A DNA stretch of 33,692 nt from Lachnospiraceae bacterium (GCA_016288705.1 JAEELB010000258.1:1-33692), one strand, 5' to 3'. Positions 15,799 to 23,992 are shown, counted from the stretch's first letter. The notes: generated from the letters alone by a model not told the origin. A program made the numbers and translations.

Positions 15799-16275
15799 AT
15801 GAAAACCTTGACCTTTGGCCGCTCACAGGTGATCTTTAAACAGGGCGACTTTTCAAAAGTAATGTACTGCGTCGAATCCGGTAAGGTCGGAATATATGCG
15901 GGATACGGCACCGAGCAGGAAAAACTGCTGAAGGAGATCGGAAAAGACGAGATCTTCGGCGAGATGGGTCTGATCGAGTTGTACGCAAGGAGCGCAACGG
16001 CTGTGGCTCTTGAGGACGATACATCGGTTTCGGAGATCGGAGAGGATGATTTCAACGAGTTCTTCGGCAAGGATCATGAGAGGACCTACCTGCTCCTGAA
16101 GACCCTGAGCGCCCGCATAAGGGAGACGGATGAGAAGTACAGGGACGTCTGCAGGGTGGTGTACCTGAGCCATGAGGCTGCGGAAAGCAATACAAAGAGA
16201 GACGATAAAGTCAATCAGGAACTCGACATGATCTGTAAGGAATACGGAAAGTTCAATACTCTCTGGCTTGACTGA
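15799..16275 (+). CDS. Stand-alone cyclic-nucleotide-binding protein 2
   Basis: 158 aa, a second single-domain CNB protein 22 bp after the first. Key residues sit at identical positions: FGEMGLI at 53-59 with Glu55, and ARSAT at 63-67 with Arg64. Again there is no DNA-binding or catalytic domain, only an acidic/basic helical tail. The two proteins share length and layout but are clearly diverged, so the duplication is old and both copies appear kept. A hetero-oligomer is possible. AGGAGG lies before the ATG at 15799. It is followed after 56 bp by the ABC ATPase. Confidence 0.87.
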   Translation: MKTLTFGRSQVIFKQGDFSKVMYCVESGKVGIYAGYGTEQEKLLKEIGKDEIFGEMGLIELYARSATAVALEDDTSVSEIGEDDFNEFFGKDHERTYLLLKTLSARIRETDEKYRDVCRVVYLSHEAAESNTKRDDKVNQELDMICKEYGKFNTLWLD

Positions 16276-16331
16276 CAGCGGAACGGATCCGGTTTTCAAA
16301 AAAGCGGCAGCAGAGAGACAGAGGAGTCTGA

Positions 16332-17189
16332 ATGGCTTCTATAGCCTTAAAAAATGTAAGCAAGAGTTTCGGCAGGACCGAGGTATTGAAATCCCTGGAT
16401 ACCGTTTTCGGGGATGGGGAATTTATCACCCTCCTCGGTCCTTCCGGATGCGGGAAGACCACGACTCTCCGCCTGATAGCGGGGTTTGAACGTCCTTCCG
16501 GAGGTGAGATATACGTAAACGGGAACCTCGTGTGCGGCGGAAACACCTTTGTGCCTCCCGAACACAGGGGGATGGGAATGGTGTTCCAGTCCTACGCCGT
16601 ATGGCCCCACATGAACGTCTTTGACAATGTGGCTTACCCTCTTAAGATAATGAAGACCCCCGGACCGGAGATAAAAGACCGGGTGGAGGAGATGCTTGAA
16701 GAGATGGGGCTGTCGGAATATGAAAAGAGGATGCCCTCCGAACTCTCCGGCGGTCAGCAGCAGAGAGTGGCTTTGGGCAGAGCTCTGATCAGCGAGCCCG
16801 GAGTGCTGCTCTGTGATGAACCTCTCTCAAACCTTGACGCCAGGCTCAGGGAAAAGATGCGCTTTGAGATAAAGGAGATACATGAGAAGAGAGGCATCAC
16901 GGTGGTGTACGTTACTCACGATCTGAGCGAGGCGGTGCATATGTCCGACAGGATATATGTGCTGAACGAGGGGGTAGTGCAGCAGGTCGGAACCCCCACG
17001 GATATTTACAGACATCCTGCAAATGATTTCGTGAAAGCCTTTACGGGGGATGTCAATTTTCTTGAAGGCGTGTCAGAAAACGGAAAGATAAGGCTTGACA
17101 CGTCCGGCAGTTTTCTCGATTATGACGGTCCGTTGACCGGCCCCGTGCAGGTGGCCATACGTCCTGACGCCGATTATCTGGTGTTCTGA
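16332..17189 (+). CDS. Iron(III)-type ABC transporter ATPase (FbpC-like)
   Basis: Cytoplasmic ATPase driving the fused permease encoded at 13487. 285 aa with a complete nucleotide-binding domain: Walker A GPSGCGKTT (36-44), Q-loop Gln86, signature LSGGQQQR (138-145), Walker B VLLCDE (158-163) and H-loop His196. The FQSYAVWPHM motif is typical of the CUT1/FbpC/PotA group. After residue 235 only a short stretch of the usual C-terminal TOBE region remains; FbpC-type proteins are normally about 340-370 aa, so the regulatory domain is shortened. A GAGGAG site lies 5 nt before the ATG at 16332. It is the last gene before the butyrate operon promoter. Confidence 0.94.
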   Translation: MASIALKNVSKSFGRTEVLKSLDTVFGDGEFITLLGPSGCGKTTTLRLIAGFERPSGGEIYVNGNLVCGGNTFVPPEHRGMGMVFQSYAVWPHMNVFDNVAYPLKIMKTPGPEIKDRVEEMLEEMGLSEYEKRMPSELSGGQQQRVALGRALISEPGVLLCDEPLSNLDARLREKMRFEIKEIHEKRGITVVYVTHDLSEAVHMSDRIYVLNEGVVQQVGTPTDIYRHPANDFVKAFTGDVNFLEGVSENGKIRLDTSGSFLDYDGPLTGPVQVAIRPDADYLVF

Positions 17190-17199
17190 TATTTCGCTA

Positions 17200-17228
17200 T
17201 TGCATTCACAATTCATATATGTTATAAT
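17200..17228 (+). promoter_or_regulatory. Main promoter of the butyryl-CoA operon
   Basis: TTGCAT (17200-17205), a 17-bp AT-rich spacer and a perfect TATAAT (17223-17228) predict a TSS near 17235. This gives a 66-nt A-rich leader before thl. It is the best-matching sigma-A promoter in the window, in keeping with high expression of the butyrate pathway. Confidence 0.8.
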
Positions 17229-17300
17229 CCGTTTCATAGATTGACAAAAAAATAACAATCTCACAGATCTTAAACCGTTGATTTCACAAAAGGAGGCGTT

Positions 17301-18485
17301 ATGGCTAAGAAAATCGTACTTGCTGGTGCCTGTCGCACAGCGATAGGAAAGATGGGCGGGGCTCTTTCATCGACCCCTGCGGTAGATCTCGGCTCCATCG
17401 TGATCAAAGAGGCGCTGAACCGCGCCGGGGTGAAGCCCGATCAGGTGGATGAGGTTCTCATGGGCTGCGTTATTCAGGCAGGACAGGGACAGAATATGGC
17501 CAGGCAGGCGTCCATAAAGGCGGGACTTCCCATCGAGTGCCCCGCTGTGACCGTGAATGTGGTCTGCGGCTCGGGTCTGAACTGCGTGAACATGGCGGCT
17601 GACCTGATACTTGCCGGCGAGGCGGACGTAGTCGTGGCAGGCGGCGCGGAGAATATGTCCATGGGACCTTACGCCGTCATGAACGGACGTTACGGTTACC
17701 GCATGAACGACGGGAAACTGGTGGACCTCATGGTAAAGGACGCTCTCTGGGAGGCTTTCAACGATTATCATATGATGGTCACCGCCGAGAACGTGGCCGA
17801 ACAGTGGAAGCTGACCAGGGAAGAACTGGACGAGTTCTCCGTGAGATCCCAGCAGAAATGTGAGAAGGCAGTGAATGAGGGCAAGTTCAAGGATGAGATC
17901 GTGCCCGTTGAGATAAAGCAGAAGAAAGAGACCATTACCTTTGACAAGGATGAGGGACCCAGACCCGGGACCACCATCGAAGCCCTGGCGAAGCTCCGCT
18001 GCGCATCGGGCGTTGAGGGCGGCGTAGTCACCGCAGGAAACGCTTCAGGCATAAATGACGGCGCAGCCGCCATCGTGGTCATGAGCGAAGAAAAGGCAAA
18101 GGAACTGGGAGTCACTCCCATGGCCACCTGGATCGCCGGCGCTCTTGCAGGCGTTGATCCGAAGATCATGGGCGTAGGTCCCGTGGCCGCCACAAAGAAG
18201 GTCATGAAAAAGACCGGTCTTACCATCGATGATTTCGATCTCTATGAGGCAAATGAAGCCTTTGCCGCCCAGTCTGTGGCTGTGGGCAAGGATCTGGGCT
18301 TCGATCCCGAAAAGCTCAATGTGAACGGCGGCGCCATCGCTCTGGGACATCCCGTGGGAGCATCAGGCACAAGGATCCTGGTGACACTGCTTTACGAGAT
18401 GCAGAGAAGGAACGCCCACAGAGGTCTGGCTACTCTCTGCATAGGCGGAGGAATGGGCTGCGCCACCGTGGTGGAGAGAGACTGA
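17301..18485 (+). CDS. thl: Acetyl-CoA C-acetyltransferase (thiolase)
   Basis: Condenses two acetyl-CoA to acetoacetyl-CoA, the entry step to butyrate. It has 394 aa, the standard length for biosynthetic bacterial thiolases. Catalytic residues are visible at the expected positions: Cys89 in VVCGSGLN (acyl-enzyme), His350 in GHPVGASG and Cys380 in CIGGGMG. The substrate-binding NEAFAAQ motif is also present. AGGAGG precedes the ATG at 17301. It is the first gene of thl-crt-hbd-bcd-etfB-etfA, directly downstream of a strong promoter, and is separated from crt by 122 bp holding two hairpins. Confidence 0.97.
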   Translation: MAKKIVLAGACRTAIGKMGGALSSTPAVDLGSIVIKEALNRAGVKPDQVDEVLMGCVIQAGQGQNMARQASIKAGLPIECPAVTVNVVCGSGLNCVNMAADLILAGEADVVVAGGAENMSMGPYAVMNGRYGYRMNDGKLVDLMVKDALWEAFNDYHMMVTAENVAEQWKLTREELDEFSVRSQQKCEKAVNEGKFKDEIVPVEIKQKKETITFDKDEGPRPGTTIEALAKLRCASGVEGGVVTAGNASGINDGAAAIVVMSEEKAKELGVTPMATWIAGALAGVDPKIMGVGPVAATKKVMKKTGLTIDDFDLYEANEAFAAQSVAVGKDLGFDPEKLNVNGGAIALGHPVGASGTRILVTLLYEMQRRNAHRGLATLCIGGGMGCATVVERD

Positions 18486-18524
18486 TCCGCTGACCGATAC
18501 ATAAACCGAACTGTAAGGGATTAT

Positions 18525-18589
18525 CCTGAAGGCGCGGAAAAAACGCCTTCGGGAATACCTTCGAGGGGCGCCTGAAAACTGCGGCGTCC
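18525..18589 (+). other. Two intercistronic hairpins between thl and crt
   Basis: A 10-bp stem with one U-G pair, CCTGAAGGCG (18525-18534) with CGCCTTCGGG (18544-18553), has an A-rich 9-nt loop. A second 7-bp stem, GGGCGCC (18566-18572) with GGCGTCC (18583-18589), follows. Neither is followed by a U-run, so RNA processing or 3'-end protection of the thl message is more likely than termination. Confidence 0.55.
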
Positions 18590-18607
18590 GGACCATAAGG
18601 AGGAAAT

Positions 18608-19402
18608 ATGGGATTTGTAGAATATGAAGTAAAGGGTGCATACGCAGTCATCACCATAAACAGGCCCGAGGCTCTCAATGCCCTGAATTCAGGCGTCCTG
18701 GATGAGCTCAACAGCGTGCTGGATTCCGTGGACCTGAACACCGTCAGGTGCCTCGTGCTCACGGGCGCGGGAGAGAAGAGTTTTGTGGCCGGCGCCGATA
18801 TCGGCGAGATGAGCACCCTGACAAAGGCTGAGGCTACGGCATTCGGAAAGAAGGGAAATGATGTCTTCAGGAAGCTGGAGACCCTGCCAATTCCCGTGAT
18901 CGCGGCAGTGAACGGCTTCGCCCTGGGCGGAGGCTGTGAGATCGCAATGTCCTGTGATATCAGGATCTGTTCCGACACTGCCATGTTCGGACAGCCCGAG
19001 ACCGGACTCGGCATCACCCCCGGCTTCGGCGGCACCCAGAGGCTTGCCCGGCTGATAGGGCCCGGCATGGCAAAGCAGCTGATCTACACTGCAAGGAACA
19101 TAAAGAGTGACGAGGCTTTCAGGATCGGCCTTGTGAACGCTGTCTATCCCGCTGCAGACCTGATGGCTGAGGCTGAAAAGATGGCTTCCGTCATCGCAGG
19201 CAACGCTCCCATAGCCGTAAGGAACTGCAAGAAAGCAATAAATGAAGGGCTTGATCTGGACATGGACGACGCCATAGTCCTTGAAGAGAAGCTCTTCGGC
19301 GACTGCTTCGAGTCCTGGGACCAGAAAGAGGGGATGGCGAATTTCCTCAGGAAGAAGGACGACCCGGCGAAGGTCAAACACGTTACGTTTAAAAATGAGT
19401 GA
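18608..19402 (+). CDS. crt: Enoyl-CoA hydratase / crotonase
   Basis: Dehydrates 3-hydroxybutyryl-CoA to crotonyl-CoA. 264 aa, the usual length for a bacterial crotonase. The oxyanion-hole segments AGADI (61-65) and ALGGG (105-109) and the two catalytic glutamates, Glu111 in GGGCE and Glu131 in GQPE (20 residues apart as in the family), are all in place. GGAGG precedes the ATG at 18608. Second gene of the butyryl-CoA operon. It is followed by an unusually long 226-bp spacer with a multibranched inverted-repeat element before hbd. Confidence 0.96.
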   Translation: MGFVEYEVKGAYAVITINRPEALNALNSGVLDELNSVLDSVDLNTVRCLVLTGAGEKSFVAGADIGEMSTLTKAEATAFGKKGNDVFRKLETLPIPVIAAVNGFALGGGCEIAMSCDIRICSDTAMFGQPETGLGITPGFGGTQRLARLIGPGMAKQLIYTARNIKSDEAFRIGLVNAVYPAADLMAEAEKMASVIAGNAPIAVRNCKKAINEGLDLDMDDAIVLEEKLFGDCFESWDQKEGMANFLRKKDDPAKVKHVTFKNE

Positions 19403-19404
19403 GT

Positions 19405-19550
19405 AACTGCAAAAAAAGCAGAGGCAGAGGGGTGCCCGGCGGAAGCTTACCGCCGTTGCTTCGACGTAAGGGTACTAAGGCGTCCGGAAGACGCCGCCTG
19501 AGTACCCGCGTCTCGCACGCCACCGGATCACCCCCCCTGCCTCTGCAGTT
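19405..19550 (+). ncRNA. Candidate multibranched structured RNA between crt and hbd
   Basis: A closing stem pairs 418-427 plus 429-434 of the 19 kb block (19418-19434) with 19529-19546: sixteen base pairs, interrupted by one small internal loop. Inside are three hairpins. The first is CGGCGG/CCGCCG with a 7-nt loop (19437-19455). The second is a two-part arm, GGGTACT/AGTACCC (19470-19476/19501-19507) capped by GGCGTC-CGGAA-GACGCC (19479-19495). The third is GCGT/ACGC (19508-19520). An alternative outer pairing AACTGC/GCAGTT (19405-19410/19545-19550) is available. No riboswitch class I know fits. It may be a leader-like regulator of hbd-bcd-etfBA, an mRNA processing element, or a repeat element. 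Confidence 0.55.
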
Positions 19551-19583
19551 AATCGTTGCAGTTAACCGTTGCAGTTAACCGTA
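19545..19583 (+). repeat. Three tandem 13-bp repeats upstream of hbd
   Basis: The unit GCAGTTAAYCGTT occurs at 19545-19557 and 19558-19570, with a partial third copy at 19571-19583. Each copy contains GTTAAC or a one-base variant. The first copy overlaps the 3' strand of the large stem, so pairing there could compete with anything that binds the repeats. Confidence 0.7.
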
Positions 19584-19628
19584 GTAGTGTATTCTGATCA
19601 TTTTGAAATACAAAAGGAGGTATGTTCA

Positions 19629-20507
19629 ATGAAAGTAGCTGTTATAGGCGCAGGAACAATGGGCTCCGGGATCGCACAGGCATTTGCCCAGTCGGACGGA
19701 GTGGAAAAGGTATATCTTTGCGACATAAAGAAAGAATTCGCGGACGGCGGATTTGCAAAGATCAAGAAGTCCATAGACAAGCTGGTGGCTAAGGAAAAGA
19801 TCGACCAGGCCAAGGCTGACGCCATTCTCGGAAAGGTCGAGACCGGCCTTAACGACATTGCCGTGGATCCCGATCTGGTAGTGGAAGCTGCCCTTGAGGA
19901 CATGCAGATAAAGAAGGATTGCTTCAAGGCTCTGCAGGAGAATATCGTAAAGAACGAGAACTGCATCTACGCCACCAACACCTCTTCATTATCCATAACG
20001 GAGATCGGAAGCGGGCTCAAGTATCCCGTGGTGGGCATGCATTTCTTCAACCCTGCTCCGGTCATGAAGCTCGTCGAGATCATCGCAGGCATCAACACCC
20101 CTGCCGAAGTGGTGGACAAGGTAGTGCAGATCTCAAAGGATCTGGGCAAGAACCCCGTCCAGGTAAATGAAGCCGCAGGCTTTGTGGTGAACCGCATCCT
20201 GGTTCCCATGATCAATGAAGGCATCTTCGTGTATTCCGAGGGCGTATCCGATATCGAGGGCGTGGACACGGCCATGAAGCTGGGCTGCAACCATCCCATG
20301 GGTCCCCTTGAACTGGGCGATTTCATCGGTCTTGACATCGTGCTGGCCATCATGGAAGTGCTCTATGCGGAGACCGGCGATTCCAAGTATCGTCCCGCCC
20401 CTCTTCTGAAGAAGATGGTGAGAGGAAAGAGACTGGGAGTGAAGACCGGCATCGGATTCTACAAGTATAATGAAGACAGGACAAAGACCCCTGTTGACAA
20501 GCTGTGA
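19629..20507 (+). CDS. hbd: 3-hydroxybutyryl-CoA dehydrogenase
   Basis: Reduces acetoacetyl-CoA to 3-hydroxybutyryl-CoA with NAD(P)H. 292 aa from the ATG at 19629, which has AAAGGAGG upstream; longer in-frame starts would reach into the tandem repeats. The Rossmann motif GAGTMGSGIA lies at 7-16. Catalytic residues follow the family: Ser119/Ser120 in NTSSL, His138 in GMHFFNPAP and Glu150 in KLVEII. The C-terminal domain has the NRILVPMINE and GPLELGDFIGLD segments. Third gene in the butyryl-CoA operon, preceded by the structured element and followed by two hairpins before bcd. Confidence 0.96.
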   Translation: MKVAVIGAGTMGSGIAQAFAQSDGVEKVYLCDIKKEFADGGFAKIKKSIDKLVAKEKIDQAKADAILGKVETGLNDIAVDPDLVVEAALEDMQIKKDCFKALQENIVKNENCIYATNTSSLSITEIGSGLKYPVVGMHFFNPAPVMKLVEIIAGINTPAEVVDKVVQISKDLGKNPVQVNEAAGFVVNRILVPMINEGIFVYSEGVSDIEGVDTAMKLGCNHPMGPLELGDFIGLDIVLAIMEVLYAETGDSKYRPAPLLKKMVRGKRLGVKTGIGFYKYNEDRTKTPVDKL

Positions 20508-20527
20508 TCGCTTTTCCCTGACAGATC

Positions 20528-20593
20528 CCTCCCGGAAATGAAGAGAGGGAGGACTTAACAGGAATGCAGGATCGCTCCCAAAATGAGGAGCGA
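20528..20593 (+). other. Two intercistronic hairpins between hbd and bcd
   Basis: CCTCCC (20528-20533) pairs with GGGAGG (20547-20552). A 7-bp stem TCGCTCC (20572-20578) pairs with GGAGCGA (20587-20593) around an A-rich 8-nt loop. No U-run follows either one. They lie 31 nt and more upstream of the bcd start. Confidence 0.55.
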
Positions 20594-20624
20594 CAGGAGA
20601 TCATGATAACAGAAGGAGGAAATA

Positions 20625-21785
20625 ATGGATTTTGTGCTTGACAGACCGCACGAGATGGCCAGGAACCTTTTCAGGGAGTTCGCTGAAAACGAAGTGAAGC
20701 CGCTGGCGATCGAGGTGGATGAGACAGAGGTATTCCCCAGGGATACCGTTACAAAGATGCAGAAATACGGCTTCATGGGGATCCCCATCCCCAAGGAGTA
20801 CGGCGGACAGGGCTGTGATCCCCTGACCTATACCATGTGCGTTGAGGAGCTGGCAAAGGTGTGCGCTACCACTGCAGTCATAGTATCCGCTCACACTTCT
20901 CTCTGCTGCGATCCCATACTTCAGTTCGGGACCGAGGAGCAGAAGCAGAAATACCTCGTTCCCCTGGCAAAGGGAGAAAAGCTCGGCGCCTTTGCCCTTA
21001 CGGAGCCCGGAGCGGGAACCGACGCCCAGGGAGCCCAGACCAAGGCAGAGCTCAAGGACGGAGAATGGATCCTGAACGGATCGAAGTGCTTCATCACCAA
21101 CGGAAAAGAGGCCGACATCTACATCGTCATAGCCTATGTGCCCGAGGATACAAAGGTGGACAAGAAGGGCAGAAAGCAGAAGAGATTCTCGGCTTTCATC
21201 GTCGAAAAGGACACCCCCGGCTTCACCTTCGGCGTGAAGGAAAAGAAAATGGGTATCCGCGGTTCTTCCACCTATGAACTGATCTTCCAGGATGTGCATA
21301 TCCCGGAGGCAAATCTTCTGGGAACCCGCGGCAAGGGATTCGGCCTGGCCATGCACAGCCTTGACGGCGGACGTATCGGGATAGCCTCACAGGCTCTCGG
21401 CATCGCAGAGGGAGCGCTGGAGAGAGCCGTCGCCTACGTAAAGGAGAGGCAGCAGTTCGGAAGGCCCATCGCCCAGTTCCAGAACACCCAGTTCGTGCTG
21501 GCGGATATGGCTGCCAGAGTGGAAGCTGCCAGATATATCGTATACAAGGCTGCCGATGCAAAGGCGAAGCAGGCCAGTTATTCCGTGGAGGCCGCCCAGG
21601 CAAAGCTCTTTGCGGCAGAGACGGCTATGGAAGTCACCACAAAGGCCGTACAGCTCTTCGGAGGCTACGGCTACATCAGAGAGTATGAAGTGGAACGCAT
21701 GATGCGCGATGCAAAGATAACCGAGATCTACGAGGGAACCTCAGAGGTGCAGAGAATGGTGATCTCCGGCGCATTGCTTGCGTGA
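20625..21785 (+). CDS. bcd: Butyryl-CoA dehydrogenase
   Basis: FAD enzyme reducing crotonyl-CoA to butyryl-CoA; with EtfBA it can couple this to ferredoxin reduction by NADH (electron bifurcation). 386 aa, close to the clostridial Bcd length. Visible acyl-CoA dehydrogenase features are FALTEPGAGTDA near residues 124-135, the YVKERQQFGRPI helix, QLFGGYGYIREYEVERMMRD, and the catalytic base Glu370 in IYEGTSE. GGAGG precedes the ATG at 20625. It is directly followed by the two Etf genes, the arrangement expected for a Bcd/EtfAB complex. The long antisense frames across it are a coding shadow. Confidence 0.96.
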   Translation: MDFVLDRPHEMARNLFREFAENEVKPLAIEVDETEVFPRDTVTKMQKYGFMGIPIPKEYGGQGCDPLTYTMCVEELAKVCATTAVIVSAHTSLCCDPILQFGTEEQKQKYLVPLAKGEKLGAFALTEPGAGTDAQGAQTKAELKDGEWILNGSKCFITNGKEADIYIVIAYVPEDTKVDKKGRKQKRFSAFIVEKDTPGFTFGVKEKKMGIRGSSTYELIFQDVHIPEANLLGTRGKGFGLAMHSLDGGRIGIASQALGIAEGALERAVAYVKERQQFGRPIAQFQNTQFVLADMAARVEAARYIVYKAADAKAKQASYSVEAAQAKLFAAETAMEVTTKAVQLFGGYGYIREYEVERMMRDAKITEIYEGTSEVQRMVISGALLA

Positions 21786-21828
21786 CAGGCACCCGGATCC
21801 CGGAAGCATAGCGGGTTTCGGAAGCCTG
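21786..21828 (+). other. Long intercistronic hairpin between bcd and etfB
   Basis: Beginning right after the bcd stop, three stacked helices form one arm: CAGGC/GCCTG (21786-21790/21824-21828), CCGGA/TTCGG (21793-21797/21817-21821) and CCCG/CGGG (21799-21802/21812-21815). In total this is 14 bp with small internal loops and a 9-nt apical loop. No U-run follows. A processing or stability element is most likely. Confidence 0.6.
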
Positions 21829-21887
21829 AGAGCAATGGACAGATCCGGAATTTACAGTTCACGAGTTTGAAAGGAGAACAGATACAG

Positions 21888-22688
21888 ATGAAGATCGTAG
21901 TATGCATAAAGCAGGTTCCCGACACGAAGGGCGGCGTCAAGTTCAAAGCTGACGGCACTCTCGACAGAGGAGCCATGCTGGCCATTATGAATCCCGATGA
22001 CAAGGCCGGCCTGGAGGCAGCCCTTCGTCTTAAGGATCAGTACGGTGGAGAGGTGACCGTGGTCACCATGGGACTTCCCAAGGCTGATGCAGTCCTTTAT
22101 GAGGCTATGGCCATGGGAGCGGACAAGGGCATCCTTGTCACCGACAGAGTGCTGGGAGGAGCCGATACCTGGGCTACTTCACAGACCATTGCCGCCGCTA
22201 TAAAGAATCTGGAATATGACGTTATCATTACCGGCCGTCAGGCCATAGACGGGGATACCGCCCAGGTCGGTCCCCAGATATCCGAGCATCTGGGAATTCC
22301 CGTGATCTCTTATACCGAGGAGATCATGGATGTGGATGAAAAGGGACGCACCCTTACCGTCAAGAGGCAGTTCGAAGACAGATATCATGTCCTTAAGGTA
22401 AAGATGCCCTGCCTCCTCACGGCGCTTTCCGAGCTCAACGAGCCCAGATACATGACTCCCGGTGGTATCTTCGACGCCTTCAATACGGAACTCACCGTGT
22501 GGGGACGCGACGATCTGAAGGAGCTGGCTGATGAGAATATCGGTCTCAACGGCTCGCCCACAAAGATTGCCAAGGCTTCCGACAAGGTGGCCAAGGTTAA
22601 GGACAGGACGAAGATAAAGGCGCTTGATTCCGCATCCGAGGAAGCGGACTATATCGTGTCAGTGCTCGAAGAAACACACGTCATCTGA
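21888..22688 (+). CDS. etfB: Electron transfer flavoprotein, beta subunit
   Basis: Partner of EtfA; carries NADH-derived electrons to Bcd and, in the bifurcating complex, to ferredoxin. 266 aa. The N-terminus MKIVVCIKQVPDT is the ETF-beta signature start. The GADKGILVTDR and ITGRQAIDGDTAQVGP segments (the latter nucleotide-binding) are also typical. The start at ATG 21888 has AAGGAG upstream at a slightly long 11-nt spacing; an in-frame TTG at 21867 would overlap that site and is unlikely. It is followed by etfA after 19 bp. Confidence 0.96.
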   Translation: MKIVVCIKQVPDTKGGVKFKADGTLDRGAMLAIMNPDDKAGLEAALRLKDQYGGEVTVVTMGLPKADAVLYEAMAMGADKGILVTDRVLGGADTWATSQTIAAAIKNLEYDVIITGRQAIDGDTAQVGPQISEHLGIPVISYTEEIMDVDEKGRTLTVKRQFEDRYHVLKVKMPCLLTALSELNEPRYMTPGGIFDAFNTELTVWGRDDLKELADENIGLNGSPTKIAKASDKVAKVKDRTKIKALDSASEEADYIVSVLEETHVI

Positions 22689-22707
22689 CAGATTTATGGA
22701 GGAGAAA

Positions 22708-23766
22708 ATGAAAATCGAAGATTACAAGGGCGTATTTATTTACGCGCAGCAGATTGATAACAAACTGAGCACGATCTCACTTGAACTCCTGGGAAAGGCA
22801 AAGGATCTGGCGGCTGACCTGGACGAAAAGGTGACTGCGGTGCTCATCGGTTCAGGGGTTTCCGATCTCACACAGACCCTGGCGGAATACGGCGCAGACA
22901 GAGTGATAGTGGTGGACGATCCCGCTCTTAAGGATTACAGGACAGAGCCTTATACTCACGCTCTCGCCTCTGTGATAAACGAGTACAAGCCCGAGATCAT
23001 GCTGGTGGGGGCTACTGCCATCGGACGTGACCTGGGTCCCAAGGTATCCGCCAGAGTGGCTACCGGTCTTACCGCAGACTGCACCCAGCTGGATATAGGC
23101 GACTTTCCTCTGACTCCCGTACCCGGGCAGGAGGACAAGCAGCTTCACAGACAGCTTCTCATGACCCGTCCTGCATTCGGCGGAAATACCATCGCCACCA
23201 TCGCCTGCCCCGAAAACAGGCCACAGATGGCGACGGTACGTCCCGGCGTCATGCAGAAGAAGGAACCCGTGAAGGGAGCCAAGGCTGAGATCGTGGACTA
23301 CAATCCCGGCTTCAAAGAGAATGACTGCTATGTGGAGATCGAAAAGATCGTCAAGGAAGTGGTCACCACCGAAAACATCGCGGATGCAAAGATCCTTGTG
23401 TCCGGCGGACGTGGAGTGGGGAGTCCCGAGAACTTCAAACTTCTTGACGAACTGGCGGAAGTCCTCGGAGGAACGGTGAGCTGTTCAAGAGCCGTGGTTG
23501 ATTCCGGCTGGAAGCCCAAGGAACTCCAGGTGGGACAGACCGGTCAGACAGTCAGACCTCATGTGTACTTCGCCATCGGCATTTCCGGCGCCATACAGCA
23601 CGCCGCCGGTATGGAGGATTCCGACATCATAATCGCCATCAATAAGGACGAGAATGCTCCCATATTTGATATAGCCGATTACGGGGTCATCGGAGACCTG
23701 AACAAGGTTGTGCCCGAACTCACAAAGAAGATAAAGGAGCAGCAGGCGGCCAAGGCAGGACAGTGA
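22708..23766 (+). CDS. etfA: Electron transfer flavoprotein, alpha subunit
   Basis: Binds FAD and forms the heterodimer with EtfB for the Bcd complex. 352 aa from the ATG at 22708, which has GGAGGAG immediately upstream; an earlier in-frame ATG lies inside etfB. The C-terminal FAD-binding domain is complete: SGGRGVGSPENF near residue 232, then SRAVVDSGW, GQTGQTVRPHVYFAIGISGA and AINKDENAPIFDIADYGV. There is no N-terminal ferredoxin-like extension. It is the last gene of the operon, closed by a strong intrinsic terminator 24 nt later. Confidence 0.96.
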   Translation: MKIEDYKGVFIYAQQIDNKLSTISLELLGKAKDLAADLDEKVTAVLIGSGVSDLTQTLAEYGADRVIVVDDPALKDYRTEPYTHALASVINEYKPEIMLVGATAIGRDLGPKVSARVATGLTADCTQLDIGDFPLTPVPGQEDKQLHRQLLMTRPAFGGNTIATIACPENRPQMATVRPGVMQKKEPVKGAKAEIVDYNPGFKENDCYVEIEKIVKEVVTTENIADAKILVSGGRGVGSPENFKLLDELAEVLGGTVSCSRAVVDSGWKPKELQVGQTGQTVRPHVYFAIGISGAIQHAAGMEDSDIIIAINKDENAPIFDIADYGVIGDLNKVVPELTKKIKEQQAAKAGQ

Positions 23767-23789
23767 TCCGGAACGCAATATGATATATC

Positions 23790-23826
23790 AAAAAGCACCC
23801 TCTGACATTCAGGGGGTGCTTTTTTT
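23790..23826 (+). terminator. Intrinsic terminator of the butyryl-CoA operon
   Basis: A 16-bp stem (one U-G pair) with a CAT loop runs from 23790 to 23824 and ends in an uninterrupted T-run to 23826. The A-run at the stem base mirrors the T-run, so it could also act on the opposite strand. Confidence 0.93.
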
Positions 23827-23911
23827 ATCCCGAGAAATGAAGGGGGACTTCTTTCACGATCTGCAGGCAGCAGCGATATGGTTTCGATGTTCTTACGGAA
23901 AGAGACCGATA

Positions 23912-23939
23912 TTGTTTTTGACGCTGATTTTGTTATACT
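23912..23939 (+). promoter_or_regulatory. Promoter of the two-component operon
   Basis: TTGTTT (23912-23917), a 16-bp spacer and TATACT (23934-23939) predict a TSS near 23946 and a 47-nt leader. A TTTTGAC heptamer lies within it but not at the distance seen in the three regulated promoters downstream. Confidence 0.5.
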
Positions 23940-23992
23940 TTTAAGAGCAGCGGTGAGTTTCGTACCGAAGGGATCTGAATGAAGATGACATT

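Noticed and set aside
17241-17246. Perfect TTGACA as a second thl promoter
   Set aside because: No acceptable -10 at 15-19 bp downstream; the 17200-17228 promoter is much better.
19501-19520. Resemblance to a T-box antiterminator sequence
   Set aside because: Only a short GTACCCGCG-like match; specifier loop, AG bulge and terminator are absent, and the location inside a butyrate operon does not fit.
20601-21356. 251-codon antisense frame across bcd
   Set aside because: Covers a clear butyryl-CoA dehydrogenase; no motifs of its own.
23918-23939. Fourth regulated promoter upstream of the kinase (autoregulation)
   Set aside because: A TTTTGAC heptamer is present, but the second copy and the 11-nt distance to the -10 do not match sites A-C.
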